From Clostridia bacterium (GTDB lineage Bacteria; Bacillota_A; Clostridia; Christensenellales; Borkfalkiaceae), in assembly GCA_017621955.1 (NCBI GenBank), contig JAGASB010000115.1, forward strand, positions 1 through 9,822: DNA of 9,822 bases, read 5' to 3'. Below, one piece after another: positions 1 to 6,704 of this stretch (the first letter of the stretch is position 1; the number at the start of each line of letters is the position of its first letter). The position numbers and the translations under genes are program-made. The notes beneath the pieces were generated by a model, which was given only the letters and a program-made list of their open reading frames with translations, was not told the DNA's origin and did not search any database.

Positions 1-87
1 AAGATTTCTACAGGCGAATATATGCAGAAACTTTTCAGTGAAAACAAAACTGGAGGTGACACAGGTGAGAATAAAGAAACGTCTTAA
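1..87 (+). CDS. C-terminal end of an unrecognised upstream gene (partial)
   Basis: The first reading frame is open from the window edge for 28 codons and stops with TAA at 85-87. The visible tail (reads KISTGEYMQKLF, then a Gly/Glu/Asn/Lys/Thr-rich hydrophilic end) is too short to assign to a family. It overlaps the likely start of the next gene (GTG at 65) by 23 bases in another frame. Such an overlap is typical of co-transcribed, translationally coupled genes, and so supports this being a real gene end. Function is not inferred. It could still be a chance open frame, because only 28 codons are seen. Confidence 0.5.
   Translation, partial: KISTGEYMQKLFSENKTGGDTGENKETS
52..67 (+). promoter_or_regulatory. 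Ribosome binding site that fixes the start of surface protein A
   Basis: GGAGG at 52-56 lies 8 bases before GTG at 65-67, an ideal spacing. The longest open frame begins at an earlier GTG (38), but nothing resembling a ribosome binding site precedes that codon. Starting at 65 also gives a cleaner signal peptide (MRIKKR followed directly by the hydrophobic core). The GTG at 65 is therefore preferred. Confidence 0.75.
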
Positions 88-2881
88 AATTATAGGATTA
101 CTTCTTGTTGTGTTAATTGCATGCTTAGTGGGTGTGTTTTCTATAAATGCGCCTACTACAGCAGAAGCAGCAACTACAAAAAAGTTTAATGTTCAGTTTG
201 ATTACGTAAACAATAAAATCGTTTCAATGCTTGGAAATCACACAACAACAAAGTATCGTTCAGGGAATAATGTAACAAGTGCTTCCGTATTAAACCACGT
301 TGGTAAGAGTATGACATTTCGCATCTATATGTATGGTGATGATTATTCAGGGACGGCAACACTTAACGATGGCGGCTATTTCAACTCAACAACAGCGAAT
401 ATTTCGTTAAGTTCCACATATACAGACCATACAATCACGATAAAAAACAGTAGTGGCACGCAAATACATAAAGCAACAGCAACAACGTCTACAACAGTAA
501 CGGGACTCGCAAATGGACAAACGTATTCAGTAGAAATCTTGTGTTTTGGTATTGGAACAGGGACGACAATTATGACTCGTTATGAAACGACGGCGACATT
601 TACCTTTACGGTAGATACAACAGCACCAACGTTATCCGGTGCATCAACTACAAAATATGACGTGATGAGTAATGAGCCTGTAAAGGTAACTGGCTCTGAT
701 ACTGGAAGTGGAGTTAAGTATATTTATAAAAAAGGACCTAATGATGATTCGTATTATATAGACAGCATCTATGGAACCGGAACAGTATACCTTGACGATC
801 CACCTGGAATGTATGAGTTTTACGTAATGGATAACGCATACAATACTTCACCGATTTATTACGTGTACTATGACGCAGTGGCGCCGGTTGGAACAATATA
901 TAATTCCAGTGGTACGGCGATAACGGCAACGCATTATAACGATGCTTTTTATTATAAGGCGACGGATGAGGGTTTTGGTATAAATTATCACCAATATAAA
1001 ACACCTGGAGCCTCATCGTGGTCAAACTATACGGCGGGTACAACCATTGCCAAAACGGCTACAAACGGCACTTATACGTTTAGGACAATAGACTTGTTGG
1101 GCAACGTGTCAGAAGAAGTTTCTATCTATCTCGACACCGTTGCGCCAACTGGTAAAGTTTATGCCAACTCAGCAGTGCTATCTAGTGGTGGCAAAACGAA
1201 TGCGTCATCTATTTATTATACGGCTACCGATACGGGTGGTATTGCTACTTGTTACGTGAAAGCACCAGGCTCATCCAGTTACGTTGAGTATGATAATAGT
1301 GCGGCGATTACGGTGAGTGGTTCATACTCATTTTACTCAGTTGACCACGCAGGGAATCAGTCGAGTGTTTATACAGTGTTAATGGACCATGATGCACCTA
1401 AGTTGACTTGTGATAATACTGAGTTTTCAGATACGACGGGAAGCGGATTTACTGTAAGTTGTTCGGATGCATTGAGCAGTTATACCTTTTACTATAAAAC
1501 ACCAGACCAAACCTCGTATTTAAGCACAACGCTCCCATCCATATCTATTCCAGTAACATCATTGGATGGTAAGTATTATTTCTATGCAGTGGACGCGCTA
1601 GGGAATACTTCAGCAACTGTATGGATTGAGCTATCTGTAGATGTTCCATCTGCCACGATCACAAAGTCTGATACCGATAATAAAGTGAAAGCAACTTGGA
1701 GTGATTCCAATGTTACTGCTGTATTAAATGGTGCAAATTATTCTAGTGGTACTTGGGTTTCGGAGGAAGGAGACTATACGCTTACTCTTACCAATACAAC
1801 AACGGGAAGAACAGCGAAATATACTTTTACGATAGGGCATTATTATAAGTGTACGGGGACGGTTGCACCTACCTGTACAGAACAGGGCTACAGTATTTAC
1901 GAATGTATATCTTGTGACTCGTCCTACTATTCTGATTTTATACCAGCAAACGGGCACACGTATAACGAAACGAAATTTAATCCTACCTGTACAGAGCAAG
2001 GTTATACGATATATGTTTGTAGCGTATGTGATTACACGTATATTGGAAATTATGTTCCAGCAAAAGGGCACAGCTACGAACGTGAGATAGTAGAACCAAC
2101 CTGCATAGAACGTGGCTATACAGTATCAACTTGTAAGGATTGTGGGTATAGTTATACTAGCGATTATGTTTCGCCATTAGGGCATAACTACGTGTCTACC
2201 GATTTTGATGCAACATGTACTGAAAAAGGTGGTACGCATTACGTTTGCACAAGGTGCGGAGATGAGTATACCATCTATACAGCAAGTGAATTAGGACACC
2301 ATTATTATACGGAACTGGTGGAACCGTCTTGCGAAGAAGAGGGATATATTATGCATCAATGCACGGAATGCGAGTACGAGTATAAAACCGATATCAAAAA
2401 TGCGCTGGGACACAGTTATGTAACATGGGTATCAAGTGTTCCTGATTGTCATCATGATGGTTCAAGGGTGCATAAATGCCAAACTTGCGGAAATGAGTAT
2501 TATAAAACAATTCCATGTAAAGGACACAGTTATGCGATAACAGACGCCGAAACTGAAAATGGCACAAAGCGAACGTATGCTTGCGAAACGTGTGGAGATG
2601 AATACGTTCAGTATTTGGGCGACCAATACGTTATGGTATCTAATTTCGTAGATGATTTAATAGAACAATATGCGCCGTATATGTTCATGATATTTTTAGC
2701 AACAGCTGGCGTATGGAGTGTGGCAATGGGAGTTGCGATTATACTTGCATATAAGGCTGAAGACAGGCAGAAATCCAAACGAATGGTGAAGAATTACTGT
2801 ATAGGTCTTATAGTAATATTTGCTATTTTGGTAGCTTGTCCATATCTAGTTAAGGGCATTGCATATTTAGTTGCGCATTAA
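65..2881 (+). CDS. Surface protein A: signal peptide, Ig-like repeats, Cys/His repeats, C-terminal two-helix membrane hairpin
   Basis: Predicted exported protein of 938 residues from GTG 65 (947 from GTG 38). Numbering here is from GTG 65. Residues 1-35 form a signal peptide: basic MRIKKR, a Leu/Val/Ile core, and a likely cut after AEA. Residues 36-183 are a private N-terminal domain rich in Thr and Ser. Residues 184-590 hold four Ig-like repeats of 84-87 residues, each ending in a pattern like Y-x-F-x-x-x-D-x-x-G-N followed by D-x-x-A-P, plus one more beta-rich segment. Residues 604-843 carry six Cys/His repeats and a seventh that has lost its first Cys and its His. Residues 862-938 contain two hydrophobic helices separated by a short basic loop (KAEDRQKSKR). 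No LPxTG motif is present, so the C-terminal hairpin is the likely anchor. The partner is unknown; adhesion or a pilus-associated role is inferred. It probably shares a transcript with the overlapping upstream gene. Confidence 0.85.
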   Translation: MRIKKRLKIIGLLLVVLIACLVGVFSINAPTTAEAATTKKFNVQFDYVNNKIVSMLGNHTTTKYRSGNNVTSASVLNHVGKSMTFRIYMYGDDYSGTATLNDGGYFNSTTANISLSSTYTDHTITIKNSSGTQIHKATATTSTTVTGLANGQTYSVEILCFGIGTGTTIMTRYETTATFTFTVDTTAPTLSGASTTKYDVMSNEPVKVTGSDTGSGVKYIYKKGPNDDSYYIDSIYGTGTVYLDDPPGMYEFYVMDNAYNTSPIYYVYYDAVAPVGTIYNSSGTAITATHYNDAFYYKATDEGFGINYHQYKTPGASSWSNYTAGTTIAKTATNGTYTFRTIDLLGNVSEEVSIYLDTVAPTGKVYANSAVLSSGGKTNASSIYYTATDTGGIATCYVKAPGSSSYVEYDNSAAITVSGSYSFYSVDHAGNQSSVYTVLMDHDAPKLTCDNTEFSDTTGSGFTVSCSDALSSYTFYYKTPDQTSYLSTTLPSISIPVTSLDGKYYFYAVDALGNTSATVWIELSVDVPSATITKSDTDNKVKATWSDSNVTAVLNGANYSSGTWVSEEGDYTLTLTNTTTGRTAKYTFTIGHYYKCTGTVAPTCTEQGYSIYECISCDSSYYSDFIPANGHTYNETKFNPTCTEQGYTIYVCSVCDYTYIGNYVPAKGHSYEREIVEPTCIERGYTVSTCKDCGYSYTSDYVSPLGHNYVSTDFDATCTEKGGTHYVCTRCGDEYTIYTASELGHHYYTELVEPSCEEEGYIMHQCTECEYEYKTDIKNALGHSYVTWVSSVPDCHHDGSRVHKCQTCGNEYYKTIPCKGHSYAITDAETENGTKRTYACETCGDEYVQYLGDQYVMVSNFVDDLIEQYAPYMFMIFLATAGVWSVAMGVAIILAYKAEDRQKSKRMVKNYCIGLIVIFAILVACPYLVKGIAYLVAH
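623..1828 (+). repeat. Ig-like repeat block of surface protein A
   Basis: Four protein repeats of about 85 residues (about 255 bases) are marked by D-x-x-A-P boundaries at nt 614-628, 872-886, 1133-1147 and 1385-1399. A related beta-rich segment begins near 1640. Each unit ends with an aromatic strand and a D-x-x-G-N turn. This is typical of bacterial Ig-like extracellular repeats, which act as stalks or adhesive modules. The copies are well diverged at DNA level, so the array is old. Confidence 0.7.
1874..2593 (+). repeat. Cys/His repeat ladder of surface protein A (38-residue period)
   Basis: Six consecutive units follow C-x9-C-x2-C-x13-H (x12 in the sixth) with 10-11 residues between units, a period of 38 residues (114 bases). 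Most units begin with P-T-C-T-E-x-G-Y and end with G-H-x-Y. A seventh unit keeps only the CxxC. Three Cys and one His per unit look like a zinc-ribbon-type metal site, but metal binding is inferred. In an exported protein the Cys could instead form disulfides. Confidence 0.85.
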
Positions 2882-2888
2882 AACAAAG

Positions 2889-2915
2889 AAAGCGTCCGTT
2901 TTAGCGGGCGCTTTT
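2889..2915 (+). terminator. Hairpin terminator between surface proteins A and B
   Basis: A 10-bp stem with one G-T pair (AAAGCGTCCG against CGGGCGCTTT) and a 6-base loop TTTTAG ends in four Ts. It begins 8 bases after the stop codon of A. The T-run is short, so termination may be incomplete. The next gene's ribosome binding site starts only 11 bases later, which leaves no room for a promoter between them. Confidence 0.75.
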
Positions 2916-2937
2916 AACATTAAATAGGAGGTAAAAA

Positions 2938-5469
2938 ATGACGAAAAGCAAAAGGTTTAATCTTATTATAAGCATGATTATACTTATGATTTGCTCGTTG
3001 TTTGCTATCGGTATATCGTCATCCGTAGTAACAGCAAACGCAGCAGGAATTGATTATACGACTAAAACTTTTACGAATGCTCCAAGTAGCATTACAGTAG
3101 ATGATGAAAAATACGTATATAAAGTATCCTGCTTCAGTCCTAGAGCATACGTGGATCCAGATGATTTTAATGATTATATAACGTCAATTTCTTTTAGGGC
3201 ATCGATGGGGTGTCAAATATACTTTGTTGATGGTGTGGCTTGTAATAGAGAAGACTCTTATGATGGGGATTATGCATGGAGTAAATACTCAAACTATTAT
3301 GATATTCTTTATTATGATGCAACGAATCATTTTGTATATATACGATTTAAAAATTTGGCATATTTGGACGACGATGAAAATGTAAGTGCTAGTTTGGAAG
3401 ATATGTGCTTCTTATATGATGATACGACCTATAATCCAAGACCACAGCGTATTCATTATGATATATTTGAACCAACGGGTAATTTTTACAATACAAGTGG
3501 GACAAAAATATCGTCTTACTACTACAAAAACGCTTTTTATTATAAGGCAACAGACGAGGGTGAGGGCGTTAGTTATGTGCAGTATAAGAAGCCAGGCTCT
3601 ACAAGTTGGACAACATATACTAATGGGTCTACAATTGCAAAAACTTCTGGTAATGGCGTGTATACGTTTAGAGCAGTTGATAAGCAAGGAAATATATCTA
3701 GTGAATCCTCGATATATCTTGATGCAACAGCACCAACTGGTTATGTTTATGCAAACGGTTCAATTCTCTCAAGTGGAGGGAAGACAGCAGCGTCATCGAT
3801 ATATTATTCAGCATCGGATGCGTGCGGAATATCAAGATGTTACGTTCGAGCTCCTGGTTCAAGCAGTTACGTGCAATATTCTAACGGGGCTTCGTTGACA
3901 GCTAGTGGTTCATACTCATTTTATTGTGTGGACTTGGCGGGAAATCTTTCAAGTACTTATACAGTGCTGATGGATAACGATAAGCCAACACTTAGTTGTG
4001 ATATAGCAGAGTTTTCCGAAACAGTAAATAAAGCTTTTACGGTTACAGCGAGTGATGCGTTAAGTTCGGTAACGCTGTACTATAAAAAGCCGGGGGAAAC
4101 CTCCTATACGGCGCATTCTCAAACCAGTATTACAATTCCTGTTTCTAATCCAGACGGTAAGTATTATTTTTACGCAAAGGACGCATTGGGTAATACGTCA
4201 GCAACTGTGTATATAGAATTAAAAGTTGATATCCCTGTGGCAACCATTGTGAAATCTAATACTGATAATAGGGTGTATGCCACATGGAGCGATTCTAATG
4301 TAACAGCAACGCTGAACGGTGTGGGTTATACAAAAGGAACGTGGATTTCTGAAGAAGGGAGTTATTCTTTGGTTATAGAAAATTCCGTAACGAAAAGAAC
4401 AAATACGTATACTTTTGAAATAACGCACTTCTATGAAAAAGGTGCAGTAGTGGCTCCGACGTGTACAGCGCAAGGTTATACTGTCTATGAATGTATTTCA
4501 TGTAATGATTATTATCACAGCGACTATGTTGCAGCGAATGGACATTCGTATCATTCAACGATTTATCCGCCAAGTTGTATGGCTCAAGGCTATACCGTTT
4601 ACGTTTGTTCGGTTTGTAATTACACTTACACAGGAGATTATAAATCGGCAACAGGGCATAAGTATGAGCGTGAAATTGTAGAACCGACTTGTACTGAAAG
4701 AGGTTATACGGTTTCTACGTGTTCTTCGTGTGGGTATAGTTACATAAGCGATTACGTTTCTCCGCTGGGACATAATTATGCTTCAACGGATTTTGATGCA
4801 ACGTGTACCGAAAAGGGAGGAACTCATTACGTTTGTACAAGGTGTGGAAACAACTATACAATTTACACGGAGAGTGAACTCGGTCATTATTATTATACTG
4901 AGCAGATAGATCCGACTTGTGATGCGGATGGATATATTAGGCACGTATGCACGCAGTGCGGGTATGATTATAAAACTGATATTGAAAAAGCATTAGGACA
5001 TAGTTACATTACATGGGTAAGAGCAATGCCAGATTGCCATCATGATGGTTCCCGAGTTCATCAGTGTCAGACTTGTGGAAATGAGTATTACAAGACAATT
5101 CCTTGCCAAGGTCACAGTTACGTGATTACAGAAACTGAAACGGATAATGGCACGAAGCGAACTTACACATGTGAAATTTGTGGGGACGAGTATGTTCAAT
5201 ATTTGGGAGATCAGTATGTAATGGTTTCGGAGTTTGTAGACGACCTTATTGAGCAGTATTCTCCCTATATGATAATGATATTTTTGTCAACGGCTGGTTT
5301 ATGGAGTATCGCAATGGGTATAGCGATTATCCTTGCATATAAAGCAGAAGATAAACAAAAGGCCAAACGCATGGTAAAGAATTACTGTATTGGGCTTATC
5401 GTAATATTTGCTATTTTGGTAGCTTGTCCATATTTGGTTAAAGGTATTGCATACCTTGTGGCACATTAA
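2938..5469 (+). CDS. Surface protein B, paralogue of A
   Basis: Predicted exported protein of 843 residues. The ATG is preceded by AGGAGG at 2926-2931. Residues 1-35 form a signal peptide (basic MTKSKR, hydrophobic core, cut near ANA). Residues 36-175 are a private N-terminal domain, acidic and Tyr-rich, with no evident similarity to that of A. Residues 176-433 hold three Ig-like repeats of about 85 residues matching repeats 2-4 of A, followed by a beta-rich segment to about 497. Six complete Cys/His units follow, with first Cys at 509, 547, 585, 623, 661 and 700, and a seventh with only C745 and C748. Residues 775-843 form two hydrophobic helices joined by a basic loop (KAEDKQKAKR); the last 30 residues are nearly identical to A. 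It has one fewer Ig-like repeat than A. It probably arose by tandem duplication. Role inferred as for A: cell-surface or pilus-associated binding protein. Confidence 0.85.
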   Translation: MTKSKRFNLIISMIILMICSLFAIGISSSVVTANAAGIDYTTKTFTNAPSSITVDDEKYVYKVSCFSPRAYVDPDDFNDYITSISFRASMGCQIYFVDGVACNREDSYDGDYAWSKYSNYYDILYYDATNHFVYIRFKNLAYLDDDENVSASLEDMCFLYDDTTYNPRPQRIHYDIFEPTGNFYNTSGTKISSYYYKNAFYYKATDEGEGVSYVQYKKPGSTSWTTYTNGSTIAKTSGNGVYTFRAVDKQGNISSESSIYLDATAPTGYVYANGSILSSGGKTAASSIYYSASDACGISRCYVRAPGSSSYVQYSNGASLTASGSYSFYCVDLAGNLSSTYTVLMDNDKPTLSCDIAEFSETVNKAFTVTASDALSSVTLYYKKPGETSYTAHSQTSITIPVSNPDGKYYFYAKDALGNTSATVYIELKVDIPVATIVKSNTDNRVYATWSDSNVTATLNGVGYTKGTWISEEGSYSLVIENSVTKRTNTYTFEITHFYEKGAVVAPTCTAQGYTVYECISCNDYYHSDYVAANGHSYHSTIYPPSCMAQGYTVYVCSVCNYTYTGDYKSATGHKYEREIVEPTCTERGYTVSTCSSCGYSYISDYVSPLGHNYASTDFDATCTEKGGTHYVCTRCGNNYTIYTESELGHYYYTEQIDPTCDADGYIRHVCTQCGYDYKTDIEKALGHSYITWVRAMPDCHHDGSRVHQCQTCGNEYYKTIPCQGHSYVITETETDNGTKRTYTCEICGDEYVQYLGDQYVMVSEFVDDLIEQYSPYMIMIFLSTAGLWSIAMGIAIILAYKAEDKQKAKRMVKNYCIGLIVIFAILVACPYLVKGIAYLVAH
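3466..4428 (+). repeat. Ig-like repeat block of surface protein B
   Basis: Three Ig-like units of about 84-87 residues are followed by a fourth beta-rich segment. D-x-x-A-P or D-x-D-K-P boundaries fall near residues 262 and 346, and a D-I-P boundary near 431. The unit order matches the second to fourth repeats of surface protein A. The two genes therefore differ by one repeat plus the N-terminal domain. Confidence 0.7.
4462..5181 (+). repeat. Cys/His repeat ladder of surface protein B
   Basis: Six C-x9-C-x2-C-x13-H units (x12 in the sixth) are followed by a seventh CxxC-only unit, in the same number, order and spacing as in surface protein A. Each unit matches its positional counterpart in A better than its own neighbours; for example unit 4 begins ATCTEKGGTHYVCTRC in both. 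The whole ladder was therefore duplicated with the gene and not expanded afterwards. Confidence 0.85.
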
Positions 5470-5562
5470 AATATAGAGATGTCGTTTGTATAAAGAAGAC
5501 GTAGTGGAAGATTTAAGAGTATAACTTTTTATAAAAATTTCACATTAAACTACAAAACAATC

Positions 5563-5591
5563 TTGACAATAGGTGTAAATTATGGTATAAT
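5563..5591 (+). promoter_or_regulatory. Consensus vegetative promoter of the toxin-antitoxin cassette
   Basis: TTGACA at 5563-5568 and TATAAT at 5586-5591 are separated by exactly 17 bases, with a TG at 5583-5584 giving an extended -10. The first gene of the cassette starts 42 bases after the -10. The heptamer AATAAGA occurs twice one helical turn apart (5589-5595 and 5600-5606), overlapping the -10 and the expected start site. It is a possible operator for autorepression by the antitoxin, as is usual in Phd/YefM systems; that part is inference. Confidence 0.85.
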
Positions 5592-5633
5592 AAGACCACA
5601 ATAAGAATATAATAGTAGTAGGAGGAAATAATT

Positions 5634-5909
5634 ATGATTCAACCTTTACCTAAAATATTACCTGTAAATGAACTTAAAAACACGGCAAATATTATGAAAA
5701 CTTGTCAAGAAAGTCCTGTGCCTATCGTTATAACTAAAAACGGATATGGCGAAGCTGTTATGATGAGCGTAAAACTTTATGAAGAAATGTTTGCAAAGAT
5801 GCAAGCGGCGGCTCTTATCAACGCAAGTTTAGACGACATAGAAAATGGTGGTACGCCTGTAAATGGAACTGAATTTTTCGGTGCGATGAGGGCCAAGTAT
5901 GGAAAATAA
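5634..5909 (+). CDS. Type II antitoxin, Phd/YefM family
   Basis: A 91-residue protein with AGGAGG at 5620-5625, 8 bases before the ATG. The N-terminal half (residues 1-52) has the Phd/YefM pattern: a short PVNELKN-type opening, a helix, then P-I-V-I-T-K-N-G-Y-G-E-A-V-M-M-S and a Y-E-E-M helix. In this family that fold binds DNA. The C-terminal half is a hydrophilic tail expected to wrap around and block the toxin. It is the first gene of the cassette, directly behind the consensus promoter, and its last 11 bases overlap the toxin gene. Proteins of this family typically repress their own promoter together with the toxin. The family call is firm; the exact subfamily is not resolved. Confidence 0.9.
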   Translation: MIQPLPKILPVNELKNTANIMKTCQESPVPIVITKNGYGEAVMMSVKLYEEMFAKMQAAALINASLDDIENGGTPVNGTEFFGAMRAKYGK

Positions 5910-6213
5910 TAAATATCAGCTAAAAATTTACCCTTTGGCTAGGCTGGATATGGAGCAAATATTTAACTATATTGCAGTTGAACTTTGTAATCCGACGGCA
6001 GCAATTGGTCAGATTAACGATTTTGAGAAGGCGTTTGATAACATTTGCTCTTTTCCCGAAAGTTGTCCGTTTATTAATAACGAATATGTTAAAGACAAAT
6101 CTTTGCGTAAGTTGGTAGTAAATAACTACATAGCGTTTTATCGTATAAGGGATAAGGAAATACAAGTAGTACGTGTTTTATACGGTATGCGTAATTACGA
6201 AACATTTTTATAA
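5899..6213 (+). CDS. Type II toxin, RelE/ParE family
   Basis: A 104-residue protein with the RelE/ParE fold pattern: an opening strand (YQLKIYPLA), two helices (residues 15-28 and 34-50), then K-S-L-R-K-L-V-V-N-N-Y-I-A-F-Y-R-I (residues 67-83) and a closing strand V-V-R-V-L-Y-G-M-R-N-Y (90-100). Basic and aromatic residues likely to matter are R70, K71, Y81, R82, R92, Y95 and R98. Family members either cut mRNA on the ribosome (RelE type) or poison gyrase (ParE type); the sequence alone does not settle which. The ATG lies inside the antitoxin gene, with GAGGG at 5888-5892 before it, so the two are translationally coupled. Length is normal and no truncation is seen. Confidence 0.9.
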   Translation: MENNKYQLKIYPLARLDMEQIFNYIAVELCNPTAAIGQINDFEKAFDNICSFPESCPFINNEYVKDKSLRKLVVNNYIAFYRIRDKEIQVVRVLYGMRNYETFL

Positions 6214-6246
6214 GCGTTATAATATGTTTACTGGAGAAATTTAGAT

Positions 6247-6540
6247 ATGGCAAGAACTGCAAACATTATGACAAAGGTAGAATCCGAGATTAAAGAAAGG
6301 GCAGAAGCAGTATTGCACCAGCTCGGTATTTCAATGTCAACTGCTATGACAATATATCTAAAGCAAATAGCGATACAAGGAAAGATACCTTTTGAAATTT
6401 CATCGTCGATGAATACGCCTATTGCATTAGGTGATCTATCAGATGAAGAATTTGACGAGGCAATGGATAAGGCGGCTAGGTCGTATGCAAATGGTCTTTG
6501 TACTGATATTGCCGATTTCAAAATAGAACTTAATAAGTAA
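6247..6540 (+). CDS. Type II antitoxin, RelB/DinJ family
   Basis: A 97-residue protein. Residues 1-50 match the RelB/DinJ ribbon-helix-helix pattern: A-N-I-M-T-K-V-E strand, K-E-R-A-E-A-V-L helix, L-G-I-S-M-S-T-A-M-T turn and helix, and the G-K-I-P-F-E-I ending. The C-terminal part is acidic and helical (SDEEFDEAMDKAARSY), as expected of the toxin-binding segment. GGAG at 6233-6236 lies 10 bases before the ATG. It sits 33 bases after the RelE/ParE toxin gene. No second toxin follows: the next bases are terminator hairpins. It is therefore either an orphan antitoxin, a second partner of the upstream toxin, or a remnant of a DinJ-toxin pair. A TATAAT at 6218-6223 has no convincing -35. Confidence 0.88.
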   Translation: MARTANIMTKVESEIKERAEAVLHQLGISMSTAMTIYLKQIAIQGKIPFEISSSMNTPIALGDLSDEEFDEAMDKAARSYANGLCTDIADFKIELNK

Positions 6541-6591
6541 AGAGAATTAGGGAATAGTTTAAGTAAAATTATTTCCTATAATTTTTTCATC

Positions 6592-6620
6592 AAAGCATCA
6601 GCCAAGTGGTTGGTGCTTTT
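6592..6620 (+). terminator. Terminator hairpin after the toxin-antitoxin cassette
   Basis: AAAGCATCAGCC (6592-6603) pairs with GGTTGGTGCTTT (6608-6619) across a 4-base loop. The 12-bp stem includes two G-T pairs and runs into TTTTATCATTTT. It lies 52 bases after the DinJ-type gene and ends the cassette. Confidence 0.75.
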
Positions 6621-6639
6621 ATCATTTTCAAATAAATCT

Positions 6640-6673
6640 AACGTTCGTATCGTTTGATACGGACGTTATTTTT
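6640..6673 (+). terminator. Second terminator hairpin, directly upstream of the S1-like gene
   Basis: AACGTTCGTATC (6640-6651) pairs with GATACGGACGTT (6656-6667) across loop GTTT. The 12-bp stem has one G-T pair and is followed by ATTTTT. It ends only 17 bases before the AAGGAGGT ribosome binding site at 6691-6698. The S1-like gene thus has no space for its own promoter after this hairpin. It is either a backup terminator or part of a regulated leader. Confidence 0.75.
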
Positions 6674-6704
6674 ATAATAAAAATTTTTTTAAGGAGGTGT
6701 CAAA

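Noticed and set aside
1874..2593. Regular 114-base periodicity that could suggest a CRISPR or tandem DNA repeat
   Set aside because: The periodicity is at protein level with well-diverged DNA; units are coding and there are no spacers.
65..5469. Sortase (LPxTG) anchoring of the surface proteins
   Set aside because: No LPxTG-like motif occurs in A or B; both end in a two-helix hairpin with only three residues (VAH) after the hydrophobic stretch.
5470..5562. Gap after surface protein B searched for a terminator
   Set aside because: No stem followed by a T-run could be found; only AT-rich sequence is seen before the toxin-antitoxin promoter.
6218..6223. TATAAT between the toxin and the DinJ-type gene
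   Set aside because: The sequence 17 bases upstream (TTACGA) matches the -35 consensus poorly; the gene is close enough to share the cassette promoter.
6673..6678. TATAAT just before the S1-like gene
   Set aside because: The nearest -35-like TTGATA (6654-6659) is only 13 bases away and lies within the terminator stem, so a promoter is unlikely.
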